Below, one piece after another: positions 17,333 to 26,283 of a stretch of 64,000 nucleotides of DNA. Below the pieces are notes generated by a model. The model had not been told where the DNA came from. It saw nothing but the letters and a program-made list of their open reading frames with translations, and ran no database searches. The stretch is from Geitlerinema sp. PCC 7407. GTDB taxonomy: Bacteria; Cyanobacteriota; Cyanobacteriia; PCC-7407. Each line of letters starts with the position of its first letter. The first letter of the stretch is position 1. Both the position numbers and the translations under genes were made by a program. The DNA lies in the NCBI RefSeq assembly GCF_000317045.1, contig NC_019703.1:353501-417500 (forward strand). The letters run 5' to 3'.

Positions 17333-17455
17333 ATGCCAGAAAGAGTTACTAACCCCAACAAGCAGCCAGTTGAGCTAAACCGGACTTCTCTGTACCTGGG
17401 TCTGCTGCTGGTGTTTGTGCTGGGCATCCTGTTTTCCAGCTACTTCTTCAACTAA
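17333..17455 (+). CDS. psbL: Photosystem II protein L
   Basis: 40-aa single-helix PSII subunit at the monomer interface, needed for electron flow on the acceptor side. Reads [20 protein letters not shown] then a hydrophobic helix ending FSSYFFN, the family-standard C-terminus. RBS AGGAGA just upstream overlaps the psbF stop region. Confidence 0.99.
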   Translation: MPERVTNPNKQPVELNRTSLYLGLLLVFVLGILFSSYFFN

Positions 17456-17557
17456 GCTGAAAGATTACCCAGCTTTACTGTTTCTCAGATTCGCAGTTTG
17501 ATTTAGATTGGCTTGAGGCTCTTTGAAGAGAGCAACTCACTTAGGAGGTTAGACGGA

Positions 17558-17677
17558 ATGCTCAGCAGTGGACGTATTCCTTTGTGGATCGTGGCTACAG
17601 TTGCCGGTCTTGGCGTGATTACTGTAGTGGGTCTGTTTTTCTATGGTGCCTATGCAGGCCTGGGTTCTTCTCTGTAG
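17558..17677 (+). CDS. psbJ: Photosystem II protein J
   Basis: 39-aa single-helix PSII subunit affecting plastoquinone exchange. Sequence begins [17 protein letters not shown] and ends [13 protein letters not shown], characteristic of PsbJ. A strong TTAGGAGG ribosome site precedes it. It is 102 bp after psbL, longer than the other gaps in the operon. Confidence 0.99.
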   Translation: MLSSGRIPLWIVATVAGLGVITVVGLFFYGAYAGLGSSL

Positions 17678-17715
17678 TTGACCCTTGCATTCATTGGATA
17701 ACGACTTTAAAGCTA

Positions 17716-17749
17716 AAGAAGCCGCGTACAGCAATGTAGGCGGCTTCTT
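17716..17749 (+). terminator. psbEFLJ terminator
   Basis: Perfect 10-bp inverted repeat AAGAAGCCGC (17716-17725) and GCGGCTTCTT (17740-17749) with a 14-nt loop, 38 bp after the psbJ stop. The stem itself ends in TTCTT. It lies directly before the left end of the IS element, so the insertion spared the operon terminator. Confidence 0.75.
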
Positions 17750-17892
17750 AGTATTTAGCTAGTTCAGCCAGAAGCCTCACGTCCATAATCTCTGATTTGG
17801 CGTGAGATGAAGGCGCGTTTATGGCGGGGCGGTCGGTGAACTATGTTTGACGCGAGAGGCGACCAGCACCGCCATAAACCATCTCTTTCGCT

Positions 17893-18303
17893 TCAGGTCG
17901 GAGAGTCTTGTTCCTCAATGTACCGCTTAAGAGTCGAGACCGTGACGCCTCCACCGGACGCAATGAAATAGGAGCCATTCCACAACGCATCCTTGGTGTA
18001 AAACTCAGAGACCCGCTCCTCAAACTCAGAGCGCAACCTCCGACTGGTTACCGTTTTCAGATTGTTTACCAGCTTACTCAGCTCCAAGCTGGGATGGTAC
18101 TGAAACAACAAATGAACGTGATTTTCTTCCCCATTAAACTCAATCACTCGACAGTCCCAGCGCTCTAGAAGATCCTCAAAGATTTCATGCAGCCGCTCCA
18201 ACATCTCCTTGGTGAAAAGCTTTTTTCGATACTTGGTTGTCAAAACCAAATGAGCTTTTAAGTCCGACACAGAGCGTCCTCTAGAGAAGAAATCGTTTTT
18301 CAT
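17893..18303 (-). CDS. tnpA: IS200/IS605 transposase TnpA (Y1 HUH)
   Basis: Single-strand DNA transposase that cuts and joins the element ends through a 5'-phosphotyrosine. 136 aa, normal length. HUH metal-binding residues are H62 and H64 (EENHVHLLFQYHP). The nucleophile is most likely Y128 in STLKRYIEEQ. N-terminal strand LKAHLVLTTKYRKKLF is typical. Divergent from tnpB, with starts 60-85 bp apart. Appears intact and is the only complete tnpA here, so it could also mobilise the two defective copies. Confidence 0.95.
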   Translation of the reverse strand: MKNDFFSRGRSVSDLKAHLVLTTKYRKKLFTKEMLERLHEIFEDLLERWDCRVIEFNGEENHVHLLFQYHPSLELSKLVNNLKTVTSRRLRSEFEERVSEFYTKDALWNGSYFIASGGGVTVSTLKRYIEEQDSPT

Positions 18304-18387
18304 GCAGCTAATACTCTTTTAATTGGTGTACAATGAAAAGCTATCACCAATTAAAATCTTTAAGTGAGAACCGCCTACCAGTAACGA

Positions 18388-19596
18388 TTGCGTCCAACCT
18401 CCCGTCAAATCGCCTTGATGAGCGAATGGCTAGAGTTGCTGCGCAGACAGTACAACTATCGTCTTGGTGAGCGGTTCTCTTGGTACGAGCAAAACCGCTG
18501 TGACATCAACGCCTGTCCCCTAATCTGTCACCTGCCAGAACTGCGAGAGAATCCTGACTTCTACTCCCAAAAACGAGACTTGGTGAACTCCAAGACTTTA
18601 TTCCCGGAGTACCAGCAGATTCACTCTCAAGTTCTGCAAGACTGCATTGGCCGGGTGAAGAAGACCTTTGACCGCTGGCTCAAAGGAGACTGCAACGCTA
18701 AGCGAAGCGGTAGACCTCGATTCAAAGGAGCAGGCCGCTATCGCTCTTTCACCTTCCCGCAGATCAAACAGGACTGCATCCAGGGCAAGCAGATCAACCT
18801 GCCCAAGATGGGCTGGGTGAAACTGATCCAACACCGTCCCTTACCGGAAGGGTTCAAGATCAAGACCGCCACCGTCAGCTACAAAGTTGATGGCTGGTAT
18901 GTGACTCTCAGCCTAGAGGATTCATCAATCCCCGTTCTCACTCCCGACATCCCCAATACTGAGAACACGACTGGGATTGATCTGGGATTGAAGTCGTTTT
19001 TGGTAGACGACTCAGGACAGGAAGAACCCATCCCCCAGCACTACCGCCAAGCAGAGAAGCGCCTGAAGCGGTTGCAGCGGAGTTTATCGAGAAAAAAGAA
19101 GGGGTCCAATCGCCGAAAGAAAGCAATTAGACGAGTTTCTAAGGCACACCTGAAGGTTGCGAATCAGCGCAAAGACTTTCACTGCAAGGTTGCAAACAAG
19201 CTTTTATCCCAGGGGAAGCATGTCGCTCATGAAAAGCTGAATATTCGAGGCATTGCGAGAACGCGACTCGCAAAATCGACCCAGGATGCTGGCTGGGGCC
19301 AGTTCCTGCAAATCTTGGCAGTCAAGGCTGAAAGAGCTGGATTGCTTACGGTTGCAGTGAATCCTAGAGGTACGTCTCAGAACTGCTCTGGCTGCGGAGT
19401 CAAGGTACCTAAAACACTTCAGGACAGGCTGCATACCTGTCCTGAGTGTGGGTTGACGATTGACCGTGACCACAATGCAGCGATCAATATCAAGTCTTTG
19501 GCGGTAGGGCATTCCGTCAATAAAGCTCAGGAAACGCCCGATGGGTTGCCAGGGGTCACTGAGAAGCCGACACCGTATGCGTCAGTATCGGTGTAG
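18388..19596 (+). CDS. tnpB: TnpB RNA-guided nuclease of copy 1, N-terminally impaired
   Basis: TnpB/OrfB, the RuvC-like nuclease ancestral to Cas12. The RuvC parts are present: GIDLGLKSF, HEKLNIRGI and DRDHNAAINI, with an intact zinc ribbon NCSGCG...HTCPECG. Compared with copy 2, whose gene starts ATG-AGA-ACC-GCC, this copy has GTG at 18364 and a nonsense TAA at codon 7 (18382-18384, where copy 2 has TAC). The remaining frame begins at TTG 18388 (LRPTSRQIALMSEW), lacking the first beta strand. It may be translated weakly from TTG or be inactive. The 3' end should encode its omega RNA. Confidence 0.85.
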   Translation: MRPTSRQIALMSEWLELLRRQYNYRLGERFSWYEQNRCDINACPLICHLPELRENPDFYSQKRDLVNSKTLFPEYQQIHSQVLQDCIGRVKKTFDRWLKGDCNAKRSGRPRFKGAGRYRSFTFPQIKQDCIQGKQINLPKMGWVKLIQHRPLPEGFKIKTATVSYKVDGWYVTLSLEDSSIPVLTPDIPNTENTTGIDLGLKSFLVDDSGQEEPIPQHYRQAEKRLKRLQRSLSRKKKGSNRRKKAIRRVSKAHLKVANQRKDFHCKVANKLLSQGKHVAHEKLNIRGIARTRLAKSTQDAGWGQFLQILAVKAERAGLLTVAVNPRGTSQNCSGCGVKVPKTLQDRLHTCPECGLTIDRDHNAAINIKSLAVGHSVNKAQETPDGLPGVTEKPTPYASVSV

Positions 19597-19629
19597 GAGT
19601 ATGTCACAGCAGGAATGGTAAGCGCTTGC

Positions 19630-19746
19630 TTAGATGCCAGCTGCGTCTTCGCGCTCGATGTACAGAAACAGGAAGGCCATGGCAACAGCGGGGAAAACCA
19701 GGCCAACTAGAGGAACGAGAATAGAGGGCAAAAAGGAAGCTGCCAT
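19630..19746 (-). CDS. psaI: Photosystem I reaction centre subunit VIII
   Basis: Small single-helix PSI subunit, important for trimer formation around PsaL. 38 aa: [20 protein letters not shown] then a helix ending [14 protein letters not shown]. The AASFLP start and FLYIE end match PsaI. It is too short for most ORF finders. Its stop lies 22 bp beyond the right end of IS copy 1, so the element sits immediately downstream of psaI and left the coding sequence intact. Upstream there is a 140-bp gap to the large acidic gene. Confidence 0.92.
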   Translation of the reverse strand: MAASFLPSILVPLVGLVFPAVAMAFLFLYIEREDAAGI

Positions 19747-19886
19747 ACTTAAAGTTTCCATCTAAAACGACACGAATCCAAGGGAAACTGTACTGCGAAT
19801 CGAGGGGCGGGACGGCGCTATTCTCAAGATTTTTAACAAAATGAGATGACGAAAGATTGCGCAGTGGCTTTGCGTCTGGGGCCAAG

Positions 19887-22484
19887 TTAGAGTCGCGTGT
19901 CAAAGTCCTCGAAGGGCATATTGGGCAGGTCAGGGGGAATGACCATGCGATCGATGATGGTTTTGCGGCTTTCGCGCTGGGTCTGGACGTCAACGGCGAT
20001 CGCCTCAATCTGAAGCTCGAGACAGCCAAAGGGGATGGTGAGCTGGGTGCTGCCCAGCAGGTTGCCGAGGCCGTCGGGAGTCCAATCGATCAGCCAGCGT
20101 GGGCCATCGAGGAGCGATCGCGTTTGGCGATCGGTAGCCCAGAGCTTCACGTAGAGGCGCGTAGGCGCCTGGGGAAGCTTGGCCTGAATGGTGACGGGGC
20201 GTCCTGCGGTCAGCTCGCCAGCGGGTACCAGCAGCTCCGGGGCCGGGATAGGCGGCAGATCGTCAAGATCTGCTGCAGGCTGGCGATCGGGCTCGCTCGC
20301 TGGCTGGGGCCGCCGAGAGGGAGCCGGGTTGGGGTCATCTTCGACGACGACTTCCCGATAGCGATCGGCTTGAGGAGCCGCCTGAGGGGGGATGGGGGTC
20401 AGCTCTGGGGCGATCGCGGCGGTGGGCTCAGCATCGGGTGCTAGGCCATCTTCCCCAGGCTCGACGGGAGTAGGCGCTGCTTCGAAAACTGGGGCTTCGG
20501 AAGCCGGGAGCTCTGGTTCGGGGGTTGTTTCGGGCTCTGGCTCTGGCTCTGGGGGAGCGTAGCTCTCTTGCAGCCAATCCCGGAGGTTGTCGTCTTCGGC
20601 GATCGCGTAGAGCTTGCTCCAAAACTGGCGCGCTGTCAGAGACCGGAAGGGCGAAGGGCCCGGGGCCGGTGGCTCGGGAAGCAGTGGGCTCTCGTCGCTG
20701 GGGGGCTCGGTGTCGGTGATGGGCGAGATTAGAGACTCGTCGGTGTCGATCGCTTCCAGGGGGTCGTCGTCCTCGCTGGTCTCGACTTCTGCGGCAGTCT
20801 CGACGAGGTCGGGCTCCTCGCGGATCCAGTCTGCCTCGCTCTCTGGAGAGTCGTCGAGGTCTGGGACATCGGCGATCGCCGGTGGCTGCTGGGGCTGGGG
20901 CCGAGGAATCTGCGGGAGCTGGGGGCCACGAGCAGAGCGAACCTCAGGGCTGGCAGGAGCCTCGGGGCGGGCGGCATCGGTGGCCGTAGCGTCGGGAGCG
21001 GCCGCCTCCGCTGCCTCCGGACGCGGGCGAATCTCTGGCGGCATGCCCCGCGTGCCAGCAGGCCGCACTCGCAGCGGCGGGATGGCCTGGCGCGTAGAGA
21101 CCAACTCCAAGAACTCCAGCCGCATTTTGGGCCGGGGAGCCGGGGGCGGACTGGGCGGGCGATCGCTCGATTCTAGGGGCAGGTCGATCAGGTCTTCTTC
21201 ATCAATGTCTTCGTCGGTCTGGGCGATCGCCTCCAGCAGCTCGTCCACCGCCGCCGTAATCGTGAAGGCTTGGGTCGTGACCACCGTCGAGCCGTCGTAG
21301 AGCGTGATATTGCCCAAAAGCAGCCGAGTTTCACAGTCGGCCGGAATCTCGACCCCACAGCTAAAGGAAATGGGAAAAGCCTGGGCTGGCAGCGCCGGTT
21401 GCAGCGTGACCAGAGCCTGCTGGTTTTGCGGGTCAGAGAGCGTAATTTTCAGCGTGGCGTCTGTCAGGGCGCTGCGAGGGGTCTGATCGTCCTGGACGAC
21501 CACCTGCCCCGCGATGGTGATACTCTCGCCCCAGTGCGCAATGTAGGCTTCCTGCGCTAGGACCAGCTGGAAAATTGAATCAGCCGGAATCTCTTCAACA
21601 AAGGACTCTACGGCCTTGGCGGCGGTGGGCTGGAGGTCCCAGGCATCCAGCAGCTCGTCGATGGCCTGCTGGGAGATTTCGTCGGCGATCTGCCGCAGTC
21701 GCTCCAGCGAGGGCAAAGGCTCCTCTTGTCCTTCGGAGCTGGCGGCGGTGCTGGTGGGCGCTGCTTCGGCCAGCAGCGGATCTGCCTCGAAGTCGTCCTG
21801 AACCTCGGAATCCGGGGCCTCTGCGTCTTCGAAGGCTTCGGGCGCGGCGGAGTCCGCGAAGATGTCCTCGCTGGGCGACCCGGCGGCCAGCGGATCCTCG
21901 GGCGAGTCGGCTAGGAAATCAGATAGAGAATCGGGTTCTGAGAAGTTGGCCGGGAGGTCGGCGGCCAGGGGGGCTGTTTCGGGCGAGTCGGCTGAGACAT
22001 CGCCCAGGGGCTCGTCAAAGGCGATCGCCGGTTGCGTTTCAGGCAGGGCCTCAGAACGATCGAGGACAGGCGGCTCGGCTGCGTCTGGGGCGGGGGGCTG
22101 CCAGTCAAAGTCATCGTCCTCGCCGGTCAGGCGATCGCGCGACAGCACCTGAAGCTGGATGCTGTAGACCCAGCTATCACCCATCAAATCGGACATCAGG
22201 TCCCCAGAGCAGCGCACCTCCCAGAGACCCGGCTTCAGGCTGGTAAAGGGAATGACCACCATCAGGCCGTCGGGATTGGTGCGATTTTGGCGCTTCTGGA
22301 CGCGGCGCTTGGGCGGAAACTCGTGGGTCGCCTTGTGGATGAGCCGCACCTCGACGTTGGTGTTGCTGCGATTGCTGCGAGCGACGACCCGGTAGCGGCC
22401 TTCCAAAATCTCAACGGTCGGAGACTCCAGCGGCAGCCAGGAGCGATCGCCCTCTTGCTGTAGCAAAAATTCCCAGTACTCCAT
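19887..22484 (-). CDS. Large acidic protein with beta-rich end domains, function unknown
   Basis: 865 aa from the ATG at 22484, preceded by GAGGAGG; the open frame runs further but into hisS. Not recognised as a named family. Residues 1-110 look like a compact beta-rich domain (MEYWEFLLQQEGDRSWLPL, LKPGLWEVRCSGDLM). A second beta-rich region lies near 330-450 (ESITIAGQVVVQDDQ, GNITLYDGSTVVTTQ) and a third near 730-850 (ELLVPAGELTAGRPVTIQAK, CLELQIEAIAVDVQ). The rest is Asp/Glu/Pro/Ala-rich and probably disordered. No signal peptide or membrane helix is seen. It follows hisS by 179 bp on the same strand. Confidence 0.8.
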   Translation of the reverse strand: MEYWEFLLQQEGDRSWLPLESPTVEILEGRYRVVARSNRSNTNVEVRLIHKATHEFPPKRRVQKRQNRTNPDGLMVVIPFTSLKPGLWEVRCSGDLMSDLMGDSWVYSIQLQVLSRDRLTGEDDDFDWQPPAPDAAEPPVLDRSEALPETQPAIAFDEPLGDVSADSPETAPLAADLPANFSEPDSLSDFLADSPEDPLAAGSPSEDIFADSAAPEAFEDAEAPDSEVQDDFEADPLLAEAAPTSTAASSEGQEEPLPSLERLRQIADEISQQAIDELLDAWDLQPTAAKAVESFVEEIPADSIFQLVLAQEAYIAHWGESITIAGQVVVQDDQTPRSALTDATLKITLSDPQNQQALVTLQPALPAQAFPISFSCGVEIPADCETRLLLGNITLYDGSTVVTTQAFTITAAVDELLEAIAQTDEDIDEEDLIDLPLESSDRPPSPPPAPRPKMRLEFLELVSTRQAIPPLRVRPAGTRGMPPEIRPRPEAAEAAAPDATATDAARPEAPASPEVRSARGPQLPQIPRPQPQQPPAIADVPDLDDSPESEADWIREEPDLVETAAEVETSEDDDPLEAIDTDESLISPITDTEPPSDESPLLPEPPAPGPSPFRSLTARQFWSKLYAIAEDDNLRDWLQESYAPPEPEPEPETTPEPELPASEAPVFEAAPTPVEPGEDGLAPDAEPTAAIAPELTPIPPQAAPQADRYREVVVEDDPNPAPSRRPQPASEPDRQPAADLDDLPPIPAPELLVPAGELTAGRPVTIQAKLPQAPTRLYVKLWATDRQTRSLLDGPRWLIDWTPDGLGNLLGSTQLTIPFGCLELQIEAIAVDVQTQRESRKTIIDRMVIPPDLPNMPFEDFDTRL

Positions 22485-22663
22485 GTGCCCCTCCTCGCGC
22501 CTAGCGCTGCTACCAGACGCCCAGGCAAGGCAGTGGCCCCCCGATCTCTGGTCCGACGCTATTTCTGGTTGTACAGCAATTTTTGCGCATATTGACCCCT
22601 CCAAACGCCTCAGGCGCTTGGGAAGTTGTGGCGATCGCCCGTCCGGAGCCGCAGCACGAGGGT

Positions 22664-23944
22664 CTAGGCGCGGGCCGCAGCCAGGCGCTGATGCCAGGCC
22701 TCCGCCTGGGCCAGAAGATCGCCTTGGGCGACGGCTTCTTGTTCGCCGCTGCCCAGCCACTTGACCTGGACCGTCCCGGCGTCTGCTTCTGCATCCCCCA
22801 AAATCAGGCAGGCCACCGCCCCGCTGCGATCGGCCCGCTTGAACTGTTTGCCAAAGGCGCTGCCGCTGAGGTCGAGATCCACCTTAAACTGGGCCTGACG
22901 CAGCTGGTGCGCCAGGGTGAGAGCCGCAGGCTCAGCGCGATCGCCCCGCGACACCACATAAAAGTCCAGAGCCGCCTTGGGCTGGGCGTGAATTTGCTGG
23001 AGCAGCAGAGTGAGGCGCTCCAGGCCGATGGCCCAGCCCACCGCCGCCGTCTCGGGGCCGCCCAGCTCCGAAACCAGCCCATCGTAGCGGCCGCCGCCGC
23101 ACACCGTCGCCTGGGCACCCAGATCGTCCGACTGAATTTCGAAGGCCGTGTGGGTGTAGTAGTCCAGGCCGCGCACCAGACGCGAATTGAGCCAGAAGTC
23201 GATGCCCAAATCCGTCAGGCTCTGCTGCACCCGGTCGAAGTGGCGCTGGGAGTCCTCGCTGAGGTGGTCGAGAATGCTGGGGGCGTCCTGGGCGATCGCC
23301 TGGGTGCGCGGATCCTTGCTGTCGAGGATGCGCAGCGGATTGCGAGTGAGGCGATCTTGGGAATCGGGGTCCAGCTCGTCCTTGTAGGGCGTCAGGTAGT
23401 CCACCAGGGCGCCTCGGTAGGCCTGGCGGTCGGCTCGGCTGCCGACGGAGTTGAGGGCGAGGCGAAGATTCTTGAGGCCGAGGGCTTGCAGGATCGCCGT
23501 GGCGATCGCGATCACCTCGGCGTCGGCGCGGGGATCCCGGCTGCCCAGCACCTCGACCCCGAGCTGATGAAACTGGCGCTGTCGCCCTGCCTGGGGCCGC
23601 TCGTAGCGAAACATCGGCCCGGTGTACCATAGGCGCTGCACGCCTCCCTGGGCGTGGAGGCTGTGCTCGATGTAGGAGCGCACAACCCCCGCCGTGCCCT
23701 CGGGCCGCAGCGTAATCGAGCGATCGCCGCGATCGCTAAAGGTGTACATTTCCTTGCCCACCACATCGGTGGCCTCGCCAATGCCGCGTTCAAACAGCGA
23801 GGTCTGCTCAAAAATGGGCGTCCGAATTTCCTGATAGGCCGCTCGACCCAGTATGTCACGGGCCGTCGCCTCGACCCACTGCCAATAGCCAACCTCCTCG
23901 GGGAGGATATCGCGCGTGCCCCGTAGTGCTTGAATCGAACTCAT
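22664..23944 (-). CDS. hisS: Histidyl-tRNA synthetase
   Basis: Class IIa synthetase charging tRNA-His. 426 aa, normal length. Motif 1 region [19 protein letters not shown], motif 2 [21 protein letters not shown], the His-specific [12 protein letters not shown], and motif 3 [15 protein letters not shown] are all present. The C-terminal anticodon-binding domain begins near residue 325 ([20 protein letters not shown]). Begins [16 protein letters not shown], the usual N-terminus. Confidence 0.98.
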   Translation of the reverse strand: MSSIQALRGTRDILPEEVGYWQWVEATARDILGRAAYQEIRTPIFEQTSLFERGIGEATDVVGKEMYTFSDRGDRSITLRPEGTAGVVRSYIEHSLHAQGGVQRLWYTGPMFRYERPQAGRQRQFHQLGVEVLGSRDPRADAEVIAIATAILQALGLKNLRLALNSVGSRADRQAYRGALVDYLTPYKDELDPDSQDRLTRNPLRILDSKDPRTQAIAQDAPSILDHLSEDSQRHFDRVQQSLTDLGIDFWLNSRLVRGLDYYTHTAFEIQSDDLGAQATVCGGGRYDGLVSELGGPETAAVGWAIGLERLTLLLQQIHAQPKAALDFYVVSRGDRAEPAALTLAHQLRQAQFKVDLDLSGSAFGKQFKRADRSGAVACLILGDAEADAGTVQVKWLGSGEQEAVAQGDLLAQAEAWHQRLAAARA

Positions 23945-24192
23945 CCCGGTTTCGTTGTCGTCCTGTCCGTTAACGACGCTGAGCCCGACTCCCTCGATCT
24001 GGAAGTGCCCCTCGCCAGCGCCAAAGCGGCTACTATCCTACCGAAAATCGGCTCCCTCCGCTGAACCTCCGGGGCGATCGCCCGCTCAAAAATAGCCGCT
24101 TCAGCCTGACTGCTGGCGGCGATCGCGCTTTTGGGGCAACGTGGCTTGAGACACCCTGACCAACAGCAAACGGCCCAGGGGACTTTTTATCC

Positions 24193-24468
24193 CTATGCGA
24201 TGGTTTCGTCCTCTGGCGATGGCAGCACGCAGCAGTTCACATCGTTCAGGCAAACCTTGCCCCACTGCAGCGCCCAGCGCACCAGCGCCACCCGGTTGTC
24301 GGTGCTCGTCTTGGTCAAAATGTTGCTGATGTGGTTATCCACGGTGCGCTTGCTAATCTCCAGCGCCTCAGCAATTTCCTGATTGGTCAGACCGTTGGCC
24401 ACTAGCTCAACGATCTGCAATTCCCGCTCTGATAGCGGACCGTAGGCTTGAGTCTCGCCCCCCGCCAT
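24193..24468 (-). CDS. pedR: Small LuxR-type regulator, PedR-like
   Basis: 91 aa, consisting of little more than a LuxR/FixJ helix-turn-helix (LSERELQIVELVANGLTNQEIAEALEISKRTVDNHISNI, residues 12-50) with no receiver domain. This is the architecture of PedR, the redox-responsive regulator of Synechocystis that senses photosynthetic electron flow through thioredoxin. The C-terminal cysteines C73, C79 and C80 fit that mechanism; from memory Cys80 is the redox residue in PedR. Stand-alone gene, divergent from the DUF4168 gene across 291 bp. Confidence 0.8.
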   Translation of the reverse strand: MAGGETQAYGPLSERELQIVELVANGLTNQEIAEALEISKRTVDNHISNILTKTSTDNRVALVRWALQWGKVCLNDVNCCVLPSPEDETIA

Positions 24469-24759
24469 AGTACTTCCATACCTCTGTATATCTACCCATC
24501 CATATTCTTTATCTTAAGGGCTTCTTTCTCAAAACCTCTTGCCTTGCGCCGATCTGTCGCTGGCTCGGGCTGGGGAGCGGGGTGAGCCAGCCCAGAAGCG
24601 AGCTTGCCCCGTGACCTGTCAGCGCATCGGGCTGCAGATCGGCTAATTTGGACACCAAGCGGCGTCTGGGCGATCGCCCGCCTCGTTCATGGCGGCAAAC
24701 CAGACCCTTTGCCCAGACCCGCAATATCAGCCCTCACCCGCCATCAAGTTTGCAAGTTT

Positions 24760-25206
24760 ATGGATATTCAAGCGATTCGAGCCGTGCTCAAGGGTTTTGG
24801 CAGCTGGATGTGGGCCGCTGGCTTGGCGATCGCCCTTTGGCTCAGCCCCCTGGCCCCGGCAACTGCCCAGACCCTGGCCCCCGCCCCTGCGCCCGAACCC
24901 ACCGCCAGCGCCCCCCACAACGGCACCCTCAGCTCTGGGGACATCCCCTCAGAGAAGGTCAGCCAGTTTGTGCGGGCCTATCTGGCGGTGGTCAGCCTGG
25001 TGGAGGCCCGCGAAGGCGAGCTGCAGAGCGCCGAAACCGAGGTGGAATATCAGCGCTTGGCCCAGGCCATCCACACCGAAGCCATGGCCACGATTCGGAG
25101 CGCCGATCTGACGCCCCAGGAGTACTTGCAGCTGCTGGAGCTGGCCAAAGTGGACCCGGACTTTGGGGAGCGCATCGCAACGCAACTTCAAGAAGCGATC
25201 AATTAA
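24760..25206 (+). CDS. DUF4168-like secreted protein
   Basis: 148 aa. Sec signal peptide: hydrophobic WAAGLAIALWLSPLAPATAQ with an Ala-x-Ala cleavage site near residue 36, then a Pro/Ala-rich spacer. The helical remainder (VSQFVRAYLAVVSLVEAREGEL, TPQEYLQLLELAKVDPDF) looks like the DUF4168 family of periplasmic or lumenal cyanobacterial proteins of unknown function. I use the ATG at 24760; the frame is open further upstream, but that would place the signal peptide internally. 60 bp before the sugar kinase. Confidence 0.75.
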   Translation: MDIQAIRAVLKGFGSWMWAAGLAIALWLSPLAPATAQTLAPAPAPEPTASAPHNGTLSSGDIPSEKVSQFVRAYLAVVSLVEAREGELQSAETEVEYQRLAQAIHTEAMATIRSADLTPQEYLQLLELAKVDPDFGERIATQLQEAIN

Positions 25207-25266
25207 CCCAGAGGCGCTAGGGTATTGGTTGGATGCGTCTGACAACCGTTAGCGAGGAGAGTTGCT

Positions 25267-26274
25267 GTGAGTCACCCTCGGGTTTTGTGTCTGGGCGAAA
25301 TTTTGTTTGACAATTTGGCGAATCAGCCGGGGCGATCGCTGGAGGCCGTAGAATCTTGGACGCCCTATCCCGGCGGAGCGCCCGCCAATGTCGCCTGCGG
25401 CTTGGTCAAGCTCGGGACCTCGGCGGGATTCATTGGCTGTGTGGGCGAGGATGCGGCGGGCAATGCCCTGGTCCAGCTGCTCCAGGAAGTGGGGGTCGAC
25501 AGCAGCGGCGTGCAGCGCTACCCCAGCGCCCCCACGCGATCGGTGTACGTGGTGCGCTCCGAACGGGGCGATCGCAGCTTTGCGGGCTTTAGCGATCGCG
25601 CGACTCCCGAAGCCCAGCGCCCTGACCTTTTTGCGGACGCCTACCTGCAAGCGGATCGCCTGTCCGAGGCCGCTTTCGAAAACGCGGATTTCCTGGTGCT
25701 AGGGACCCTGGAGCTGGCCTACCCCCAGAGTGCCGAGGCCATCGAGCGCGCCCTGAGCTTGGCGGAGCGCCACTATGTGAAAGTGCTGCTGGACGTGAAC
25801 TGGCGGCCCATGTTCTGGCCCGACCCGGCGGTGGCGATCGGCCGTATCCAGGCACTGCTCAAGCGGGTGGACTTCCTCAAGCTCTCCGAAGAAGAGGCGA
25901 CCTGGCTGTTTGACACCACCGATCCGGGGGCGATCGACCACCGGCTGGGCGACCTCGAAGGCGTGCTGGTCACGGCGGGCGAACACGGCTGCGCCTACTG
26001 CCTGGGCGACAACGAAGGGACGTTCCCGGTGTTTCCAGTCGAGTCGGAGGACACCACCGGCGCGGGCGACAGCTTTGTGGCGGGCTTCCTGCACCAGGTT
26101 TGTCAGCACGGCCTGCAATTTTTGAGCGATCCGGCCCAGGCGCGCCAGGTGGTGGCCTACGCCAGCGCCGCCGGTGCCCTGACGACCACACGGGCCGGGG
26201 CGATCGCCGCCCAGCCGACCGCCCAAGAGGTGGAAGCTTTCCTGTACCTGCACGCCAACCTGGTCGCCAGCTAA
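25267..26274 (+). CDS. PfkB-family sugar kinase (fructokinase-like)
   Basis: Ribokinase-fold ATP-dependent sugar kinase, 335 aa, starting at GTG 25267. PfkB signatures: PYPGGAPANVACGLVKLG near residue 36 and the anion-hole and catalytic motif TTGAGDSFVAGFLHQV near residue 255 (Asp as base). LDVNWRPMFW in mid-protein is typical of fructokinases, so fructose is the likely substrate, by inference. It is followed after 9 bp by the CYTH gene, suggesting cotranscription. Confidence 0.9.
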   Translation: MSHPRVLCLGEILFDNLANQPGRSLEAVESWTPYPGGAPANVACGLVKLGTSAGFIGCVGEDAAGNALVQLLQEVGVDSSGVQRYPSAPTRSVYVVRSERGDRSFAGFSDRATPEAQRPDLFADAYLQADRLSEAAFENADFLVLGTLELAYPQSAEAIERALSLAERHYVKVLLDVNWRPMFWPDPAVAIGRIQALLKRVDFLKLSEEEATWLFDTTDPGAIDHRLGDLEGVLVTAGEHGCAYCLGDNEGTFPVFPVESEDTTGAGDSFVAGFLHQVCQHGLQFLSDPAQARQVVAYASAAGALTTTRAGAIAAQPTAQEVEAFLYLHANLVAS

Positions 26275-26283
26275 ACCATCCCC

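Larger units (their letters stand above)
17755..19607. mobile_element. IS200/IS605-family element, copy 1 (full length, tnpA and tnpB divergent)
   Basis: Limits come from comparing three related copies in this window. All share TTAGCTA(G/A)TTCAGCCAGAAGCC at the left and GGAGTATGTCAC at the right, and diverge outside. There are no terminal inverted repeats and no target duplication, as expected for single-strand Y1 transposition. The left end carries a subterminal hairpin (CTCACG/CGTGAG, about 17778-17808). The TTAGC at the left boundary may be the target sequence. Inserted between the psbJ terminator and the 3' side of psaI, harming neither. Confidence 0.85.

Noticed and set aside
19887..22760. 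957-aa version of the acidic protein
   Set aside because: The extension overlaps hisS and is Arg/Pro-rich noise; the ATG at 22484 has a strong ribosome site.
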